Assembly (NCBI GenBank): GCA_040390025.1
Contig: JAZJZD010000004.1
Span: forward strand, 1 to 64,000
Length of the DNA: 64,000 nucleotides
Direction of reading: 5' to 3'
Source of the DNA: JAVHYG01 sp040390025
Lineage (GTDB): Bacteria > Pseudomonadota > Gammaproteobacteria > Diplorickettsiales > Diplorickettsiaceae
Shown: in pieces, positions 8,566 to 18,536 of the stretch
How positions within the stretch are numbered: position 1 is the first letter of the stretch
How the letters are laid out: the number at the start of each line of letters is the position of its first letter
Position numbers and translations under genes: made by a program
The notes under the pieces: model-generated
Seen by the model: the letters and a program-made list of their open reading frames with translations, nothing else
What the model was told of the DNA's origin: nothing
Database searches by the model: none

Positions 8566-9834
8566 TTAAATACAGTCTTCATTCATATAAGCCCTTAATA
8601 CCTTTGGAATATGAATTTTTCCTTGCTCATCTTGATAATTTTCCATAATTGCTACTAGCGTACGACCTACTGCTAATCCTGAACCATTTAAGGTATGAAT
8701 TAACTCATTGTCATTCTCTTCTGGATTACGCCAACGCGCCTGCAATCGACGTGCCTGAAAGTCTTTAAAATTGCTACAAGATGAAATTTCGCGATAAGTC
8801 TTTTGACTCGGTAACCATACTTCTAAATCATAGGTTTTTGCTGAACTAAAACCTAGATCGCCCGTACATAACGAAACAACGCGATAAGGTAACTCTAATT
8901 TTTTTAAAATTGACTCAGCCTCGTTAGTAATTTCCTCTAAAGCTTGATCACTCTCTTTAGATTTAACAAACCGTATCAGCTCTACCTTTTCAAATTGATG
9001 TTGACGAATCATACCGCGAGTATCTTTTCCATAAGAACCTGCTTCACTACGAAAGCAAGGCGTATGTGCCACATATTTTTTGGGTAATCCATCTACTGGA
9101 AAAATCATATCGCGCGCTAAATTTGTTACAGGCACTTCGGCGGTAGGGATTAAATAAAAGTTTTGTTCCCCCTTTAACGCAAACTGTTCATCGGCAAATT
9201 TGGGTAGCTGTCCTGTGCCGCGTAGGCTTGTGCTATTAACGATATAAGGTACGTAAAGCTCTTCATAACCGTGCTCTTTGGTATGTACGTCTAACATAAA
9301 CTGAATCAAAGCACGCTGCAGCCTGGCCAACTTTCCGTGAAGCACGACAAATCGGGCACCAGAAATTTTTGCTGCCGCATCAAAATCCATACAGCCATTT
9401 TGTTGTCCTAAATCGACATGGTCTTTAGGTGAAAAGTCAAAATTAGGTATAGTCCCCCATTCACGTATAAATTCGTTATCTGCTTCATCTTTTCCAACGG
9501 ATACAGTCTTATCGGGAATGTTAGGGATTGTCAGGTAAATAGCTTCTAGCTGTTCTTGTACTTCTTCAAGCTGCTTCTGAGAAACTTCCAATTGGCTTTT
9601 TACATGTGTCGCCTCCTTTAGAAAAACGGATATATCTTCCCCTTTTTGCTTAGCTAGGCCAATCGATCTAGCACTTTGATTGCTCCTACTTTGCAATACT
9701 TGCGTTTCAGTTTGTAATTCTTTCCGTTGTTTTTCTAGGCGTTTTATTTGCTCAACGTCTAATTGGTAGCCTCGTGACTTAAGTTTTTCTGCAATTTCTT
9801 CGGTTTCGCTACGTAAACATTTAGGATCTAACAT
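8566..9834 (-). CDS. serS: seryl-tRNA synthetase
   Basis: This charges tRNA-Ser with serine. The 422-aa protein has the N-terminal helical coiled-coil arm (residues ~30-105, rich in E/Q/L heptads), then the class II catalytic core. Motif 2 is [14 protein letters not shown] and motif 3 is [19 protein letters not shown]. Length matches the bacterial enzyme. It is divergent from folD across 62 bp, which must hold both promoters, and is followed by the OPT transporter. Confidence 0.97.
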   Translation of the reverse strand: MLDPKCLRSETEEIAEKLKSRGYQLDVEQIKRLEKQRKELQTETQVLQSRSNQSARSIGLAKQKGEDISVFLKEATHVKSQLEVSQKQLEEVQEQLEAIYLTIPNIPDKTVSVGKDEADNEFIREWGTIPNFDFSPKDHVDLGQQNGCMDFDAAAKISGARFVVLHGKLARLQRALIQFMLDVHTKEHGYEELYVPYIVNSTSLRGTGQLPKFADEQFALKGEQNFYLIPTAEVPVTNLARDMIFPVDGLPKKYVAHTPCFRSEAGSYGKDTRGMIRQHQFEKVELIRFVKSKESDQALEEITNEAESILKKLELPYRVVSLCTGDLGFSSAKTYDLEVWLPSQKTYREISSCSNFKDFQARRLQARWRNPEENDNELIHTLNGSGLAVGRTLVAIMENYQDEQGKIHIPKVLRAYMNEDCI

Positions 9835-9896
9835 ATACTATGGCCTGCGCTCTGTAAAAGAATTATCTGTTTCTTAAGGTAAGCTAACAAGCAATT

Positions 9897-10745
9897 ATGA
9901 CGGCAAAAATCATTGATGGCAAAGCAATTGCTCAAGAAATTCGCAATACGCTAAAAAATGAAATTCAACAGCTTCTCCATGAAGGCAAACCCGTTCCTGG
10001 TCTAGCGGTAGTGCTGGTGGGCAATAACCCCGCTTCAGAAGTCTATGTACGAAATAAACGGAATGCCTGCCAAGAAAGTGGCATGACCTCGTTCGCCTAT
10101 GATTTATCCGACAATACGACTGAAACAGAATTATTATCGCTTATAAGCAAACTCAATGCCGACCCTACGGTTCATGGTATTTTAATCCAGCTCCCACTTC
10201 CTAGCCATATTCATACACCACTTATTTTAGACAGTATTAATCCTAAAAAAGATGTCGATGGCTTTCATCCTGTCAACTTAGGCTTACTTGCCCAAGGGCG
10301 ACCTTATTTACGTCCTTGCACACCTTATGGCGTTATGCGTTTGCTTGACCATGAGAAGATCGCTTTACCTGGTTTAGATGCGGTTATTATAGGCACTTCG
10401 AATATTGTCGGCAAACCTATGGCATTAGAACTGCTTAATGCTGGCTGTACTGTCACTTTATGCCATAGTAAAACACACGACTTAGAAAAACATATTAAAC
10501 AGGCCGATTTACTCGTCAGCGCGATAGGAAAAGCAGATATTATTAAAAGCGAATGGATCAAGCCAAACGCAGTTGTCATCGATATAGGAATCACGCGTTC
10601 ATCCAGCGGAAAACTACATGGAGATATTGAATTTGAAACAGCAAAACAAGTTGCGAGTTATATTACACCCGTTCCTGGCGGAGTTGGTCCCATGACAGTC
10701 GCAATGTTATTGGCAAATACTTTATTTGCAGCTGAGAAGACCTAA
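9897..10745 (+). CDS. folD: bifunctional methylenetetrahydrofolate dehydrogenase/cyclohydrolase
   Basis: FolD interconverts 5,10-methylene-, methenyl- and 10-formyl-tetrahydrofolate in one-carbon metabolism. The 282-aa sequence has YVRNKRNAC with the catalytic Lys, the QLPLP and DVDGFHPVNLG substrate loops, the NADP-binding GTSNIVGKPMA and the C-terminal TPVPGGVGPMTVAML. All signature residues are present and the length is normal. It appears monocistronic, ending in a 124-bp convergent gap before the 382-aa orphan. Confidence 0.97.
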   Translation: MTAKIIDGKAIAQEIRNTLKNEIQQLLHEGKPVPGLAVVLVGNNPASEVYVRNKRNACQESGMTSFAYDLSDNTTETELLSLISKLNADPTVHGILIQLPLPSHIHTPLILDSINPKKDVDGFHPVNLGLLAQGRPYLRPCTPYGVMRLLDHEKIALPGLDAVIIGTSNIVGKPMALELLNAGCTVTLCHSKTHDLEKHIKQADLLVSAIGKADIIKSEWIKPNAVVIDIGITRSSSGKLHGDIEFETAKQVASYITPVPGGVGPMTVAMLLANTLFAAEKT

Positions 10746-10869
10746 TCTGAGTTCGACGTAAAGAAAATCTGTATTTTTCCTTACCCCACACTACTTTCAA
10801 AGCGCACTATTATTTCCAGTGTTTATTTGTTCTTATCAAATTTAGGTTATACCACTAAAGAAATCTAGT

Positions 10870-12018
10870 TTAGGCAAGCTCAAGCTTGCAATAATTAGTC
10901 TCACTAGATTTTGAACATTCATCACTACTGAACAACGGCATATGAATATCACTATTATCCTTTTTATTAAAAAAAGTACCTGACCTCCTCAAGCCGTTAA
11001 CATTGTGATCTTTATTTTTAGCAAAGTTTTTTAACCCTATATTTTTATCATGGTTTGCCGCTAAACTTTCTACATCATAAGAATAAGGGAAACTATCTGT
11101 AGTTTGTCTATCAAGATTTACAATTTTTGGTTTTGTTGCAGTTGCATTAGCTACTGCTTTAGGTTTAACCCTTTTGGGCTTAACCCTTTTGAGCTTAACC
11201 CGTTTGGATTTATCACTTTTTGGTTCATCATTTTTGGGTTTATCACTGTAGTAGTTAATAATTTTACAGATTTTTTCGTAAATATAGGGTACAACATGCC
11301 ACGCTAAAAGCCCTAGCGTAGCAGCAGTTTCTACGGCATGTAGTGGAAAATTCTTAGCTGAGTCTTCAAGTAGATGTATTTGAGTTCGCTCGGATTGAAT
11401 CATTTCTTTCTCAAATGTTCCTATTGATGTAATCAAACGTAACTGAGATTCTTCTAGCTGCAGCATCTGTGCCTGAAGTGATTGACAGTCACATGAGATT
11501 ACATCTCTTTTTTCTATTTGCTTCGGTTGTAAAAAATTTGGCGTAATATTTCCCGACGCAGCGCTTCTCTCACTATCCAATTGAATTTGCTCGGAACATA
11601 ATTGAGCCAGTGTTTTCTTTGAACCGTAAGGCCAGTTGACTAACGTAAAATTAAAAATTTTCCGCGTAGAATCCAATTTTCCGAACTCGCCAACGACGAT
11701 TACTATAGCTCCTGCTTCTGCTTTATTTTTTAGATAGTTATTGTGCTTTGTCAATATATCCTTATCAAACTTAGCAAGCTGAGCAGATGAATTGATTGTT
11801 ATAATCTCCCTTAAATTTTTAGTTATTAGCTCTATTATTTCTTCCAGCCTTGAAAAAAACTGTTTATATTCCTTAGGATAATCCGTAGTATAAATAAAAA
11901 CTTCATCGGCAGAATCAAGATAATCCTTAAGTTCAGCTATGCGTGTCTGATTTACACCACTTAGATTATAGGGCTTTACTAATAAGCTATCTAAAAAAAC
12001 ACAAATTATTTTTTTCAT
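10870..12018 (-). CDS. effector-like orphan protein with Lys-rich repeats (382 aa)
   Basis: The N-terminal ~140 residues (KKIICVFLDSLLVKP, DEVFIYTTDYPKEY, GAIVIVVGEFGKLD) faintly recall a HAD-type fold but lack the DxD nucleophile motif. A coiled-coil-like stretch (~180-225) and one hydrophobic helix (~235-255, TAATLGLLAWHVVPYIYEKI) follow. Next comes a tandem basic repeat built on KRVKPK/KPK units (~263-295), then a polar Ser-rich tail. An AAGGAG-type site precedes the ATG. Orphan modular proteins of this sort in Legionellales are often Dot/Icm substrates, but nothing here proves secretion. The basic repeat could bind nucleic acid or phospholipid, or act as a nuclear localisation signal in a host. 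Confidence 0.5.
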   Translation of the reverse strand: MKKIICVFLDSLLVKPYNLSGVNQTRIAELKDYLDSADEVFIYTTDYPKEYKQFFSRLEEIIELITKNLREIITINSSAQLAKFDKDILTKHNNYLKNKAEAGAIVIVVGEFGKLDSTRKIFNFTLVNWPYGSKKTLAQLCSEQIQLDSERSAASGNITPNFLQPKQIEKRDVISCDCQSLQAQMLQLEESQLRLITSIGTFEKEMIQSERTQIHLLEDSAKNFPLHAVETAATLGLLAWHVVPYIYEKICKIINYYSDKPKNDEPKSDKSKRVKLKRVKPKRVKPKAVANATATKPKIVNLDRQTTDSFPYSYDVESLAANHDKNIGLKNFAKNKDHNVNGLRRSGTFFNKKDNSDIHMPLFSSDECSKSSETNYCKLELA

Positions 12019-12174
12019 TATTATTATACTCCTTTGATAAAGCTTCCAAAAAGCTTAACTGGAGTGTATTTTAGTTAACTATCGATAACAATATGTAGGC
12101 TAAACTTGCTTTATTCAATTATTTTATTAGCACATTTGTTAAAATATTTTTTAACAAAAAATTAAATGATTAAT

Positions 12175-13548
12175 TTATTGTTTAGGTAAATATTTTTTTA
12201 ATAAATAGCTTAACAAAGCAAAAATGGCCATAGCATCTCCGCCTTCGGGTCTTCCTGGACGAGAAGTAACGTTATAAGCATTAAAATCAAAGTGCACCCA
12301 TTGCGTACTTTCTTTAACGAAAGCATTGAGGAATAACGCGGCAGTAATAGCTCCTGCATAAGAAGACGTTCCGGAGTTACTCATATCCGCAAACTTGCTA
12401 TCTAATAGTTTTTGATAGGGTTTATAAAGAGGTAAACGCCACAGTGGATCCTGTTCTTCTGTACTGCTTTTTAATAAATCGCTGGCTAATGTTTCGTGTT
12501 CTGTAAAAAAAGCGCTGATTTCTGTACCCACAGCCGCTCTTGCTGCGCCAGTTAAGGTAGCCATATCAATCAATAATTCAGGGTCTTCGCTATCTGCTTC
12601 GCTCAAAGCATCCGCTAAAATAAGGCGTCCTTCCGCATCGGTATTACCAATTTCCACACGCAAACCATTACGCATTTTGATAATGTCGCCGGGTTTATAT
12701 GCATTACTACCAATAAGATTTTCAGCGGCTGGAATCAATAATCGTAATCGTACCGGTAGTTTAACGGCCATAATCATTTCCGCTAAGCCAATCGCATTCG
12801 CCGCGCCACCCATATCTTTCTTCATAAATAACATGCTAGAGCCCGGTTTTAGATTTAAACCACCGGAATCAAAACATACACCTTTGCCTACTAGTGTAAG
12901 CTTAGGATTCTTTGCACCACCCCAGCTCAAATCGATCAAACGTGGCTTCCGCGTACTTGCTCTGCCTACAGCATGAATCGCTGGATAATTTTTCTTTAAA
13001 AGGTCATCTCCAATAATTTGTGTCACCGACGCTTCATACTTTTTGGCAAGCTGAATTACTGTTTCTGCTAATTCAGCAGGACCCAAATCTTCTGTTGGCG
13101 TATTAATTAAATCCCGCACCTGATAAATAGCTGAAATTTTTGTAAATACGTGAGAATCTTTAGGAAAAACAAGTTGAGTTAATGATCTTGTTGAATTTTT
13201 ATAGCGTGTAAATTCATAGGCGCCTAACCCCCATGCCAGCGCAGCACGATCGAGCAATACTTTATCGGTTATACTCTGATAGTGATAACTTCCTTTTGGT
13301 AATACGCATGGCAAAGAGCCAAATGACCAAAAATCAGATTCATCGTTTAAAACTAGCACGACTTGTTTTAATTGACCTTCACTGCCAGGAAACAAAACAA
13401 AGTTTCCTGGCTTAGCCACAAAATTAAGTGTGGTAAGCCATTGTCGGGTAGTCGATGTTTGTTTCGTTAACCACGAATCCCACTGTTGTGGTGTAAGCGA
13501 AATAATAGGAATTGATCCTTCCGATTGTGCAGTAAAACAATTAAGCAC
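12175..13548 (-). CDS. M17 leucyl aminopeptidase family protein
   Basis: A cytosolic two-metal aminopeptidase that removes N-terminal residues from peptides. The 457-aa protein has the M17 signatures GKGVCFDSGGLNLKPG, MKKDMGGAANAIG and NTDAEGRLILADAL, which hold the metal ligands and catalytic Lys/Arg. The shorter N-terminal domain suggests the PepB-like branch rather than classical PepA. Its start overlaps the ald stop by eight bases, so the two are one operon, perhaps joint peptide and alanine catabolism together with the upstream OPT transporter system. Confidence 0.92.
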   Translation of the reverse strand: MLNCFTAQSEGSIPIISLTPQQWDSWLTKQTSTTRQWLTTLNFVAKPGNFVLFPGSEGQLKQVVLVLNDESDFWSFGSLPCVLPKGSYHYQSITDKVLLDRAALAWGLGAYEFTRYKNSTRSLTQLVFPKDSHVFTKISAIYQVRDLINTPTEDLGPAELAETVIQLAKKYEASVTQIIGDDLLKKNYPAIHAVGRASTRKPRLIDLSWGGAKNPKLTLVGKGVCFDSGGLNLKPGSSMLFMKKDMGGAANAIGLAEMIMAVKLPVRLRLLIPAAENLIGSNAYKPGDIIKMRNGLRVEIGNTDAEGRLILADALSEADSEDPELLIDMATLTGAARAAVGTEISAFFTEHETLASDLLKSSTEEQDPLWRLPLYKPYQKLLDSKFADMSNSGTSSYAGAITAALFLNAFVKESTQWVHFDFNAYNVTSRPGRPEGGDAMAIFALLSYLLKKYLPKQ

Positions 13549-14659
13549 TTAAAATCTCCTCTGCAGGAATATAGGACTTATGAAACACCTCAGCGACTGC
13601 CTGGTGTGTTATCTGACCCCGACAAATATTAAGGCCATTTCGTAAATGTTTATCTGCAGCCAGCGCGTTTTGAATACCTTTATTAGCTAATGCCAATATA
13701 TATGGGAAAGTTGCATGAGTTAAGGCAAAAGTAGAGGTACGTGGAACCGCTGCAGGCATATTGCTAACGCAATAATGGACTACATTGTCGACTGTATAAG
13801 TAGGTTTTTCGTGTGTAGTGGGCCTACTTGATGCAAAACAGCCACCTTGATCAATAGCCACATCCACAACAACGGTTCCTGGACGCATTTTTTTGATTAA
13901 TTCTGTCGACACTATTTTAGGCGCTTCTGCACCCGGTACAAGTACAGCTCCAATCAAGAGATCGGCTAGCGCCGTATATTTTTCGATTGCATCTTGAGTT
14001 GAAAAAATAGTATTAAGCTGGCCACCAAATTGCTCATCTAAGTCTTTTAAACGCGTCACTGATTTGTCTAATACCGTGACCTGTGCCTGTGCGCCTAATG
14101 CCATACGAATTGCATTACTGCCAACAACGCCGCCGCCTAAAACAACGACACTTGCGGATGCCACGCCAGGAACCCCCGATAATAAAATGCCCCGTCCACC
14201 TTGTGCTTTTTCCAAACAATGGGCACCTGCTTGTATAGCGACACGTCCCGCCACCTCACTCATTGGCGCTAATAAAGGTAATCCGCCACGTGCATCAGTC
14301 ACTGTTTCATAGGCAATTGCAGCACAGCCTGATTCTAATAAAAGCTCTGTTTGCTTTTTATCCGCCGCTAAATGCAGATAGGTAAAAAGTGTTTGGCCTT
14401 CTCTTAAATATCCACATTCCTGCGGTTGGGGTTCTTTTACTTTGAGAATTAATTCGGCATTATCAAATGCTTCTTTTGCAGTATTAACAATTTCAGCACC
14501 GGCTTCCCTATAATCTTTATCGGAAATATCGATTCCTTCTCCTGCTTTTGTTTCAACAAATACCTGATGCCCATTCTTCACCAGCTCACGCACGGTAGCA
14601 GGGACGAGCGCGACCCTATATTCATTATTTTTAATTTCCTTAGGAACACCTATTCTCAT
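13541..14659 (-). CDS. ald: alanine dehydrogenase
   Basis: This converts L-alanine to pyruvate and ammonia with NAD. The start is set at 14659 (MRIGVPKEIKNNEYRVALVP), seven bases after GGAG; the longer frame to 14710 lacks a site and adds residues not usual in the family. The protein shows the catalytic Lys region (LILKVKEPQ), the Rossmann glycine motif VVLGGGVVGSNA and the terminal LNICRGQITHQAVAE. It overlaps the downstream aminopeptidase gene by eight bases. Confidence 0.95.
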   Translation of the reverse strand: MRIGVPKEIKNNEYRVALVPATVRELVKNGHQVFVETKAGEGIDISDKDYREAGAEIVNTAKEAFDNAELILKVKEPQPQECGYLREGQTLFTYLHLAADKKQTELLLESGCAAIAYETVTDARGGLPLLAPMSEVAGRVAIQAGAHCLEKAQGGRGILLSGVPGVASASVVVLGGGVVGSNAIRMALGAQAQVTVLDKSVTRLKDLDEQFGGQLNTIFSTQDAIEKYTALADLLIGAVLVPGAEAPKIVSTELIKKMRPGTVVVDVAIDQGGCFASSRPTTHEKPTYTVDNVVHYCVSNMPAAVPRTSTFALTHATFPYILALANKGIQNALAADKHLRNGLNICRGQITHQAVAEVFHKSYIPAEEILSA

Positions 14660-14721
14660 ATTATTAACTCCACAAATTAATTGTTTTTTCCTACATTTAC
14701 AGAGAAGCAATGATCCAAAAA

Positions 14722-16482
14722 CTAGACGCTGTTCTCGCTTCGAGTTTTTAAAATTAACTGATATAAATGTTTTTTTTCTTCTTCCGTTAAAATGGACTGC
14801 TTCGCTTGCTGCAACAGTTTATCGATACTTCCTTGCATTGCCAATTTTTTTAAATGTTTTAACAAATCATGAAATTCGGCGTGTATACCCGCCGCAGGAA
14901 TAGACAAGGGATAATGAATCAACTGTTTTAAAATTTTACAGGCCTTCTCGTCTTCGCGCCAATATTCTAATAACATACCACTAGTTAATTCAGGAGATTT
15001 TTTAAGTAATGAAAATAATTTAATTAATAAAGGACTACCCGGTAAATCCAATGTTTTAAGAAGAATAAACTGCTTTTCAGAAATCGTTTTAGCCAGCTCT
15101 GGATATTGTATCAAAAGTGCAACGGCTAAACGCATTGGCGAATAACGAATCGAAGTATCTGGCTTTTTTGGCAAAGACTTCACTGATTTATGGGGGAAGT
15201 CGCTAAATGTGACTTGTTTTAAAGTAACAACATCCATGTTTACCAACGCTGCCAATTGTTCAAATAACTTATGCTGCATAACGCCTAGGGGAATTTTTTC
15301 AATAAGAGGGAGCGCTAATTTAGCCAAGCGTGCTTTTCCTTCTAATTGATTGATATCGATTTGCGTTAACAAATTCTCAAATAAAAAATCACCTAAATAA
15401 TGCGCTTGCTTTAATTGGGCCATAAATGCTTCGCGCCCATTTTTTTTAATAAAAGAATCGGGATCTTCTCCATCCGGTAATAAAAGAAAACGTAATGAAC
15501 AACCATCTTGTAATAAGCTTAAACTGATCTCTAAAACTCGCCATGCCGCTTTTTTACCCGCCTCATCCCCATCAAAACAAAAAACAATTTCTTGCGTAAG
15601 GCTAAATAAACGTAAAATCTGATCGCTGCTGGTCGCCGTTCCTAAAGTAGCAACGCTATAAGGAATTTCAACTTGAAACAACGCTAATACATCCATATAC
15701 CCTTCAACTACAATAATGTATTCAGGCTGGCGATTCATTTGGCAAACTTCATAGAGTCCATAAAGTTCTTTGCCTTTGTGGAAAAGCATCGTTTCCGGGG
15801 AATTTAAATACTTTGGCTCGCTTTGCGTAAGTACACGCCCGCCAAACGCTATGACGCGTCCTCTTTTATCACGAATAGGAAAAATAATTCGGTCACGAAA
15901 ACGATCATAAGCCCCATGTCCTTCTGACTTTTTTACAAGTAGTCCCGCTGCCAATAATGCTTCTGAATCTTTAAAGGTTTCCAGTAAGTGATCCCAGCCC
16001 GCTGGCGCATAACCTAGACCAAATTTTTTAGCTAGTTGGCCAGATATCCCGCGCTGTTTTAAATAGGCAATTGCCACAGAGTTAGTACGTAATTGTTTTT
16101 CATAAAACGCAGAGACTTTTTCAAGAAGTGCATACAGAATTACGAAGCCTTTTTTGCTTGAAGCTTGATCACCGTAGTTTGGAATTTTCAGACCAGATTG
16201 TTCAGCTAATAACTCCACTGCTTCGCGGAAAGTTAAATGCTCATAATCCATCAGAAAGCTCAGCGCATTACCGCCCGCCGCACAACCAAAACAGTAATAA
16301 AATTGTTTTTCAGCCGTTACTGTGAAAGAAGGCGTTTTTTCAGTATGGAAAGGGCAACAAGCCATGTAGTTTTTTCCCTTTTTTCGCAAAGGAACACGCG
16401 TGTCAATCAGTTGGACAATATCGCAACGCGCTAAAAGCTCATCAATAAAATCTTGAGGAATCGGGGTTGATGACATAGGCAT
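14722..16482 (-). CDS. dnaG: DNA primase
   Basis: DnaG lays RNA primers at the replication fork. The N-terminal CHC2 zinc motif is CPFHTEKTPSF with YYCFGC. The RNA-polymerase/Toprim core carries VVEGYMDVLAL and FCFDGDEAGKKAA, and the C-terminal helical DnaB-binding region is variable. Length 586 aa is normal. The first ATG is favoured by GAGGG five bases upstream. Gene order rpsU, yqeY, dnaG on one strand is the gammaproteobacterial macromolecular-synthesis operon, here interrupted by a 248-bp repeat-containing gap before dnaG. rpoD is not directly next. Confidence 0.97.
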   Translation of the reverse strand: MPMSSTPIPQDFIDELLARCDIVQLIDTRVPLRKKGKNYMACCPFHTEKTPSFTVTAEKQFYYCFGCAAGGNALSFLMDYEHLTFREAVELLAEQSGLKIPNYGDQASSKKGFVILYALLEKVSAFYEKQLRTNSVAIAYLKQRGISGQLAKKFGLGYAPAGWDHLLETFKDSEALLAAGLLVKKSEGHGAYDRFRDRIIFPIRDKRGRVIAFGGRVLTQSEPKYLNSPETMLFHKGKELYGLYEVCQMNRQPEYIIVVEGYMDVLALFQVEIPYSVATLGTATSSDQILRLFSLTQEIVFCFDGDEAGKKAAWRVLEISLSLLQDGCSLRFLLLPDGEDPDSFIKKNGREAFMAQLKQAHYLGDFLFENLLTQIDINQLEGKARLAKLALPLIEKIPLGVMQHKLFEQLAALVNMDVVTLKQVTFSDFPHKSVKSLPKKPDTSIRYSPMRLAVALLIQYPELAKTISEKQFILLKTLDLPGSPLLIKLFSLLKKSPELTSGMLLEYWREDEKACKILKQLIHYPLSIPAAGIHAEFHDLLKHLKKLAMQGSIDKLLQQAKQSILTEEEKKHLYQLILKTRSENSV

Positions 16483-16643
16483 TTAACCCTCAGTTAAAAC
16501 CAAGATACAGAAAATAAAGATGGGAGGCGCGGGGGTTGTTCGCCTGCATCCTGCTGCGCCGACCTTCCACTCTGCAACACGTGCCAGATAGATGTTAAAA
16601 ATTAAGATTTATTCTAAAGCAAAGATTACTGTTACCAACGAGC

Positions 16644-16703
16644 AAAAATAGTGAGAAAAGACGGAGTTGACACATAGTCAATGCGCATTTTCGAACTATT
16701 TTT
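16644..16703 (+). repeat. CGGAG hairpin repeat, copy A (yqeY-dnaG gap)
   Basis: The outer arms AAAAATAGT (16644-16652) and ACTATTTTT (16695-16703) are perfectly complementary. Inside lie CGGAG (16662-16666), inner arm TTGAC (16667-16671), a 5-base loop, GTCAA (16677-16681) and TGCGCAT. The arrangement matches copies at 22.7, 23.4, 23.5, 27.5 and 36.2 kb. The rest of the gap 16483-16643 holds only a GC-rich imperfect inverted repeat. Confidence 0.7.
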
Positions 16704-16730
16704 AACGCCGCTGGCGACGGCAAGACCACT

Positions 16731-17186
16731 TTAGAAAGAAGATAAGCGCTCTTTAACCTTTGCACTGATTACCCCAATATCCGCTCGACCTTCTAACTTC
16801 AACTTTAATTCTGTCATGACTTTTCCCATATCCCTGACAGAAGTAGCGCCTACTTGTTCTATTGTTTGAGAAAGTAGCTGATCTACTTCTCTTTCTGTTA
16901 ATGCTTTAGGCAAATAAGTTTGAATAATCGTTTCTTCGAAGCGCTCTTGCTCTACTAAATCATCGCGTTTCGCTTGGCTATATTGCGCAATAGAATCTCG
17001 GCGTTGCTTAAGCATTTTGTTAAGTACCTGAAAAATGCGCGCATCATCTAATTCAATACGCTCATCCACTTCGATTTGCTTAACCGCCGCTAATATCATT
17101 CGAATAACACTCAAACGTGGCTTATCTTGCGCACGTAGCGTGGTCTTCATATCTTCCTGAATACGTTGTTTAAGAGGAGCGTCCAT
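16731..17186 (-). CDS. yqeY: GatB/YqeY domain protein
   Basis: A 151-aa helical protein of the GatB/YqeY family, related to the tRNA-binding tail of the amidotransferase GatB. Typical parts are the N-terminal LKQRIQEDMKTTLRAQDKPRLSVIRM and the C-terminal GKVMTELKLKLEGRADIGVISAKVKERL. Its exact role is unclear; a tRNA-related function is assumed from the domain. It lies two bases downstream of rpsU and upstream of dnaG, the order seen in many gammaproteobacteria. Confidence 0.93.
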   Translation of the reverse strand: MDAPLKQRIQEDMKTTLRAQDKPRLSVIRMILAAVKQIEVDERIELDDARIFQVLNKMLKQRRDSIAQYSQAKRDDLVEQERFEETIIQTYLPKALTEREVDQLLSQTIEQVGATSVRDMGKVMTELKLKLEGRADIGVISAKVKERLSSF

Positions 17187-17188
17187 AA

Positions 17189-17419
17189 TTAATGTTTACG
17201 TTTCTTTTGAACCAAGCAATAATTAGGATTATCCCGCGCCAAACGCTTCCGACAACGTTTTACAGCCGCTGCAAAAAGACGTTTGCGCGCCGCTGCTGGC
17301 TTTTCATAGTATTCCCGACTACGCGTTTCAGCGTAGATGCGCGATTTTTCACAGGTGCGTTTATAACGGCGTATTGCCGATTCTAGCGCCTCACCAGGTT
17401 TAAGTATTACACCAGGCAT
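17189..17419 (-). CDS. rpsU: 30S ribosomal protein bS21
   Basis: This 76-aa basic protein helps mRNA binding to the 30S subunit near the 16S 3' end. The start at 17419 ([21 protein letters not shown]) is chosen because a GAGGAAG precedes it and because homologues begin here; the frame to 17479 is spurious. The arginine-rich tail [11 protein letters not shown] is typical. It heads the rpsU-yqeY-dnaG cluster, divergent from tsaD. Confidence 0.96.
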   Translation of the reverse strand: MPGVILKPGEALESAIRRYKRTCEKSRIYAETRSREYYEKPAAARKRLFAAAVKRCRKRLARDNPNYCLVQKKRKH

Positions 17420-17480
17420 GTAGTGCACTTCCTCAATTAAAGTTAAAATAGGGGACAATTCTAACCAGCAATCGACCAAA

Positions 17481-18536
17481 ATGCAAAGTTTCTATTCAAA
17501 GCGACGTAATTTAAATCAAGCTATAAGCTGTGTGTTAGGAATCGAAACTTCCTGTGATGAGACGGGTATTGCTATCTATGATGGCAAAAAAGGCCTTCTG
17601 GCTCACTCTCTCCACAGTCAAATCGCGCTTCACAATCAGTATGGCGGCGTCGTCCCCGAACTGGCTTCACGTGATCATATCCTTAAGATATTACCATTAC
17701 TCCAAGAAACCTTAAAAAAGGCACAGCTTACCCTCAGAGAGATTGATGGCATCGCTTATTGTGCAGGCCCTGGCTTAGCTGGCGCCCTCCTCGTAGGGGC
17801 TGCTTTAGGGCGTAGCATAGGTTGGACACTCAAAATCCCGACGTTAGGCGTGCATCATATGGAGGCCCACCTACTTGCGCCTATGCTTGAAAAAAATCCT
17901 CCTGAATTCCCCTTTGTTGCCCTATTAGTATCAGGCGGTCATACCCTATTAGCTCGGGTTGACGGTCTAGGACGGTATGAAATACTTGGCGAAAGTGTCG
18001 ATGATGCGGCCGGTGAAGCCTTTGATAAAACCGCTAAATTACTTGGTCTAGCTTACCCAGGTGGACCAGCCATTGCTGAGTTAGCCGAAAAAAAAGGCAA
18101 CCCTAAGCAATTCCACTTTCCACGCCCCATGTTAGATAAACCCGGTCTCAATTTCAGCTTTAGTGGTTTAAAAACATCGGTAAATAATACGTTTAAAACG
18201 GCTGATAAGAATGCACAAACTAAAGCAGATATTGCTCATGCCTTTCAAACGGCTATTGTAGAGACGCTAGTGGTCAAAGCGCAACGAGCCCTGACGCAAA
18301 CAGGGTTAAAAAACTTAGTCGTTGCTGGAGGCGTAGCCGCTAATAAGTCACTACGAAAAGAATTAGCTACTATGGCAAAAAAAAACGCAGTGACTCTTTA
18401 TTATCCACGTCAAAATTTCTGTACAGATAATGCGGCGATGATTGCTTACCTAGGTCACCAACGTTTAAATTTAGGCCAAGCCGACGACCTTGCTATCAAA
18501 ACAATCACGCGTTACCCTTTAGATAAACTAGACTAA
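17481..18536 (+). CDS. tsaD: tRNA N6-adenosine threonylcarbamoyltransferase
   Basis: TsaD transfers threonylcarbamoyl to A37 of ANN-decoding tRNAs with TsaB/C/E. The core [17 protein letters not shown], the metal-binding [12 protein letters not shown], the nucleotide-binding VSGGHT and the late [12 protein letters not shown] are all present. Total 351 aa. The N-terminus before VLGIETS is about 17 residues longer than usual and the ATG has no clear ribosome site; a GTG at the VLG codon is an alternative. It converges on the 649-aa orphan with a 4-base overlap of the two stop ends. Confidence 0.95.
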   Translation: MQSFYSKRRNLNQAISCVLGIETSCDETGIAIYDGKKGLLAHSLHSQIALHNQYGGVVPELASRDHILKILPLLQETLKKAQLTLREIDGIAYCAGPGLAGALLVGAALGRSIGWTLKIPTLGVHHMEAHLLAPMLEKNPPEFPFVALLVSGGHTLLARVDGLGRYEILGESVDDAAGEAFDKTAKLLGLAYPGGPAIAELAEKKGNPKQFHFPRPMLDKPGLNFSFSGLKTSVNNTFKTADKNAQTKADIAHAFQTAIVETLVVKAQRALTQTGLKNLVVAGGVAANKSLRKELATMAKKNAVTLYYPRQNFCTDNAAMIAYLGHQRLNLGQADDLAIKTITRYPLDKLD

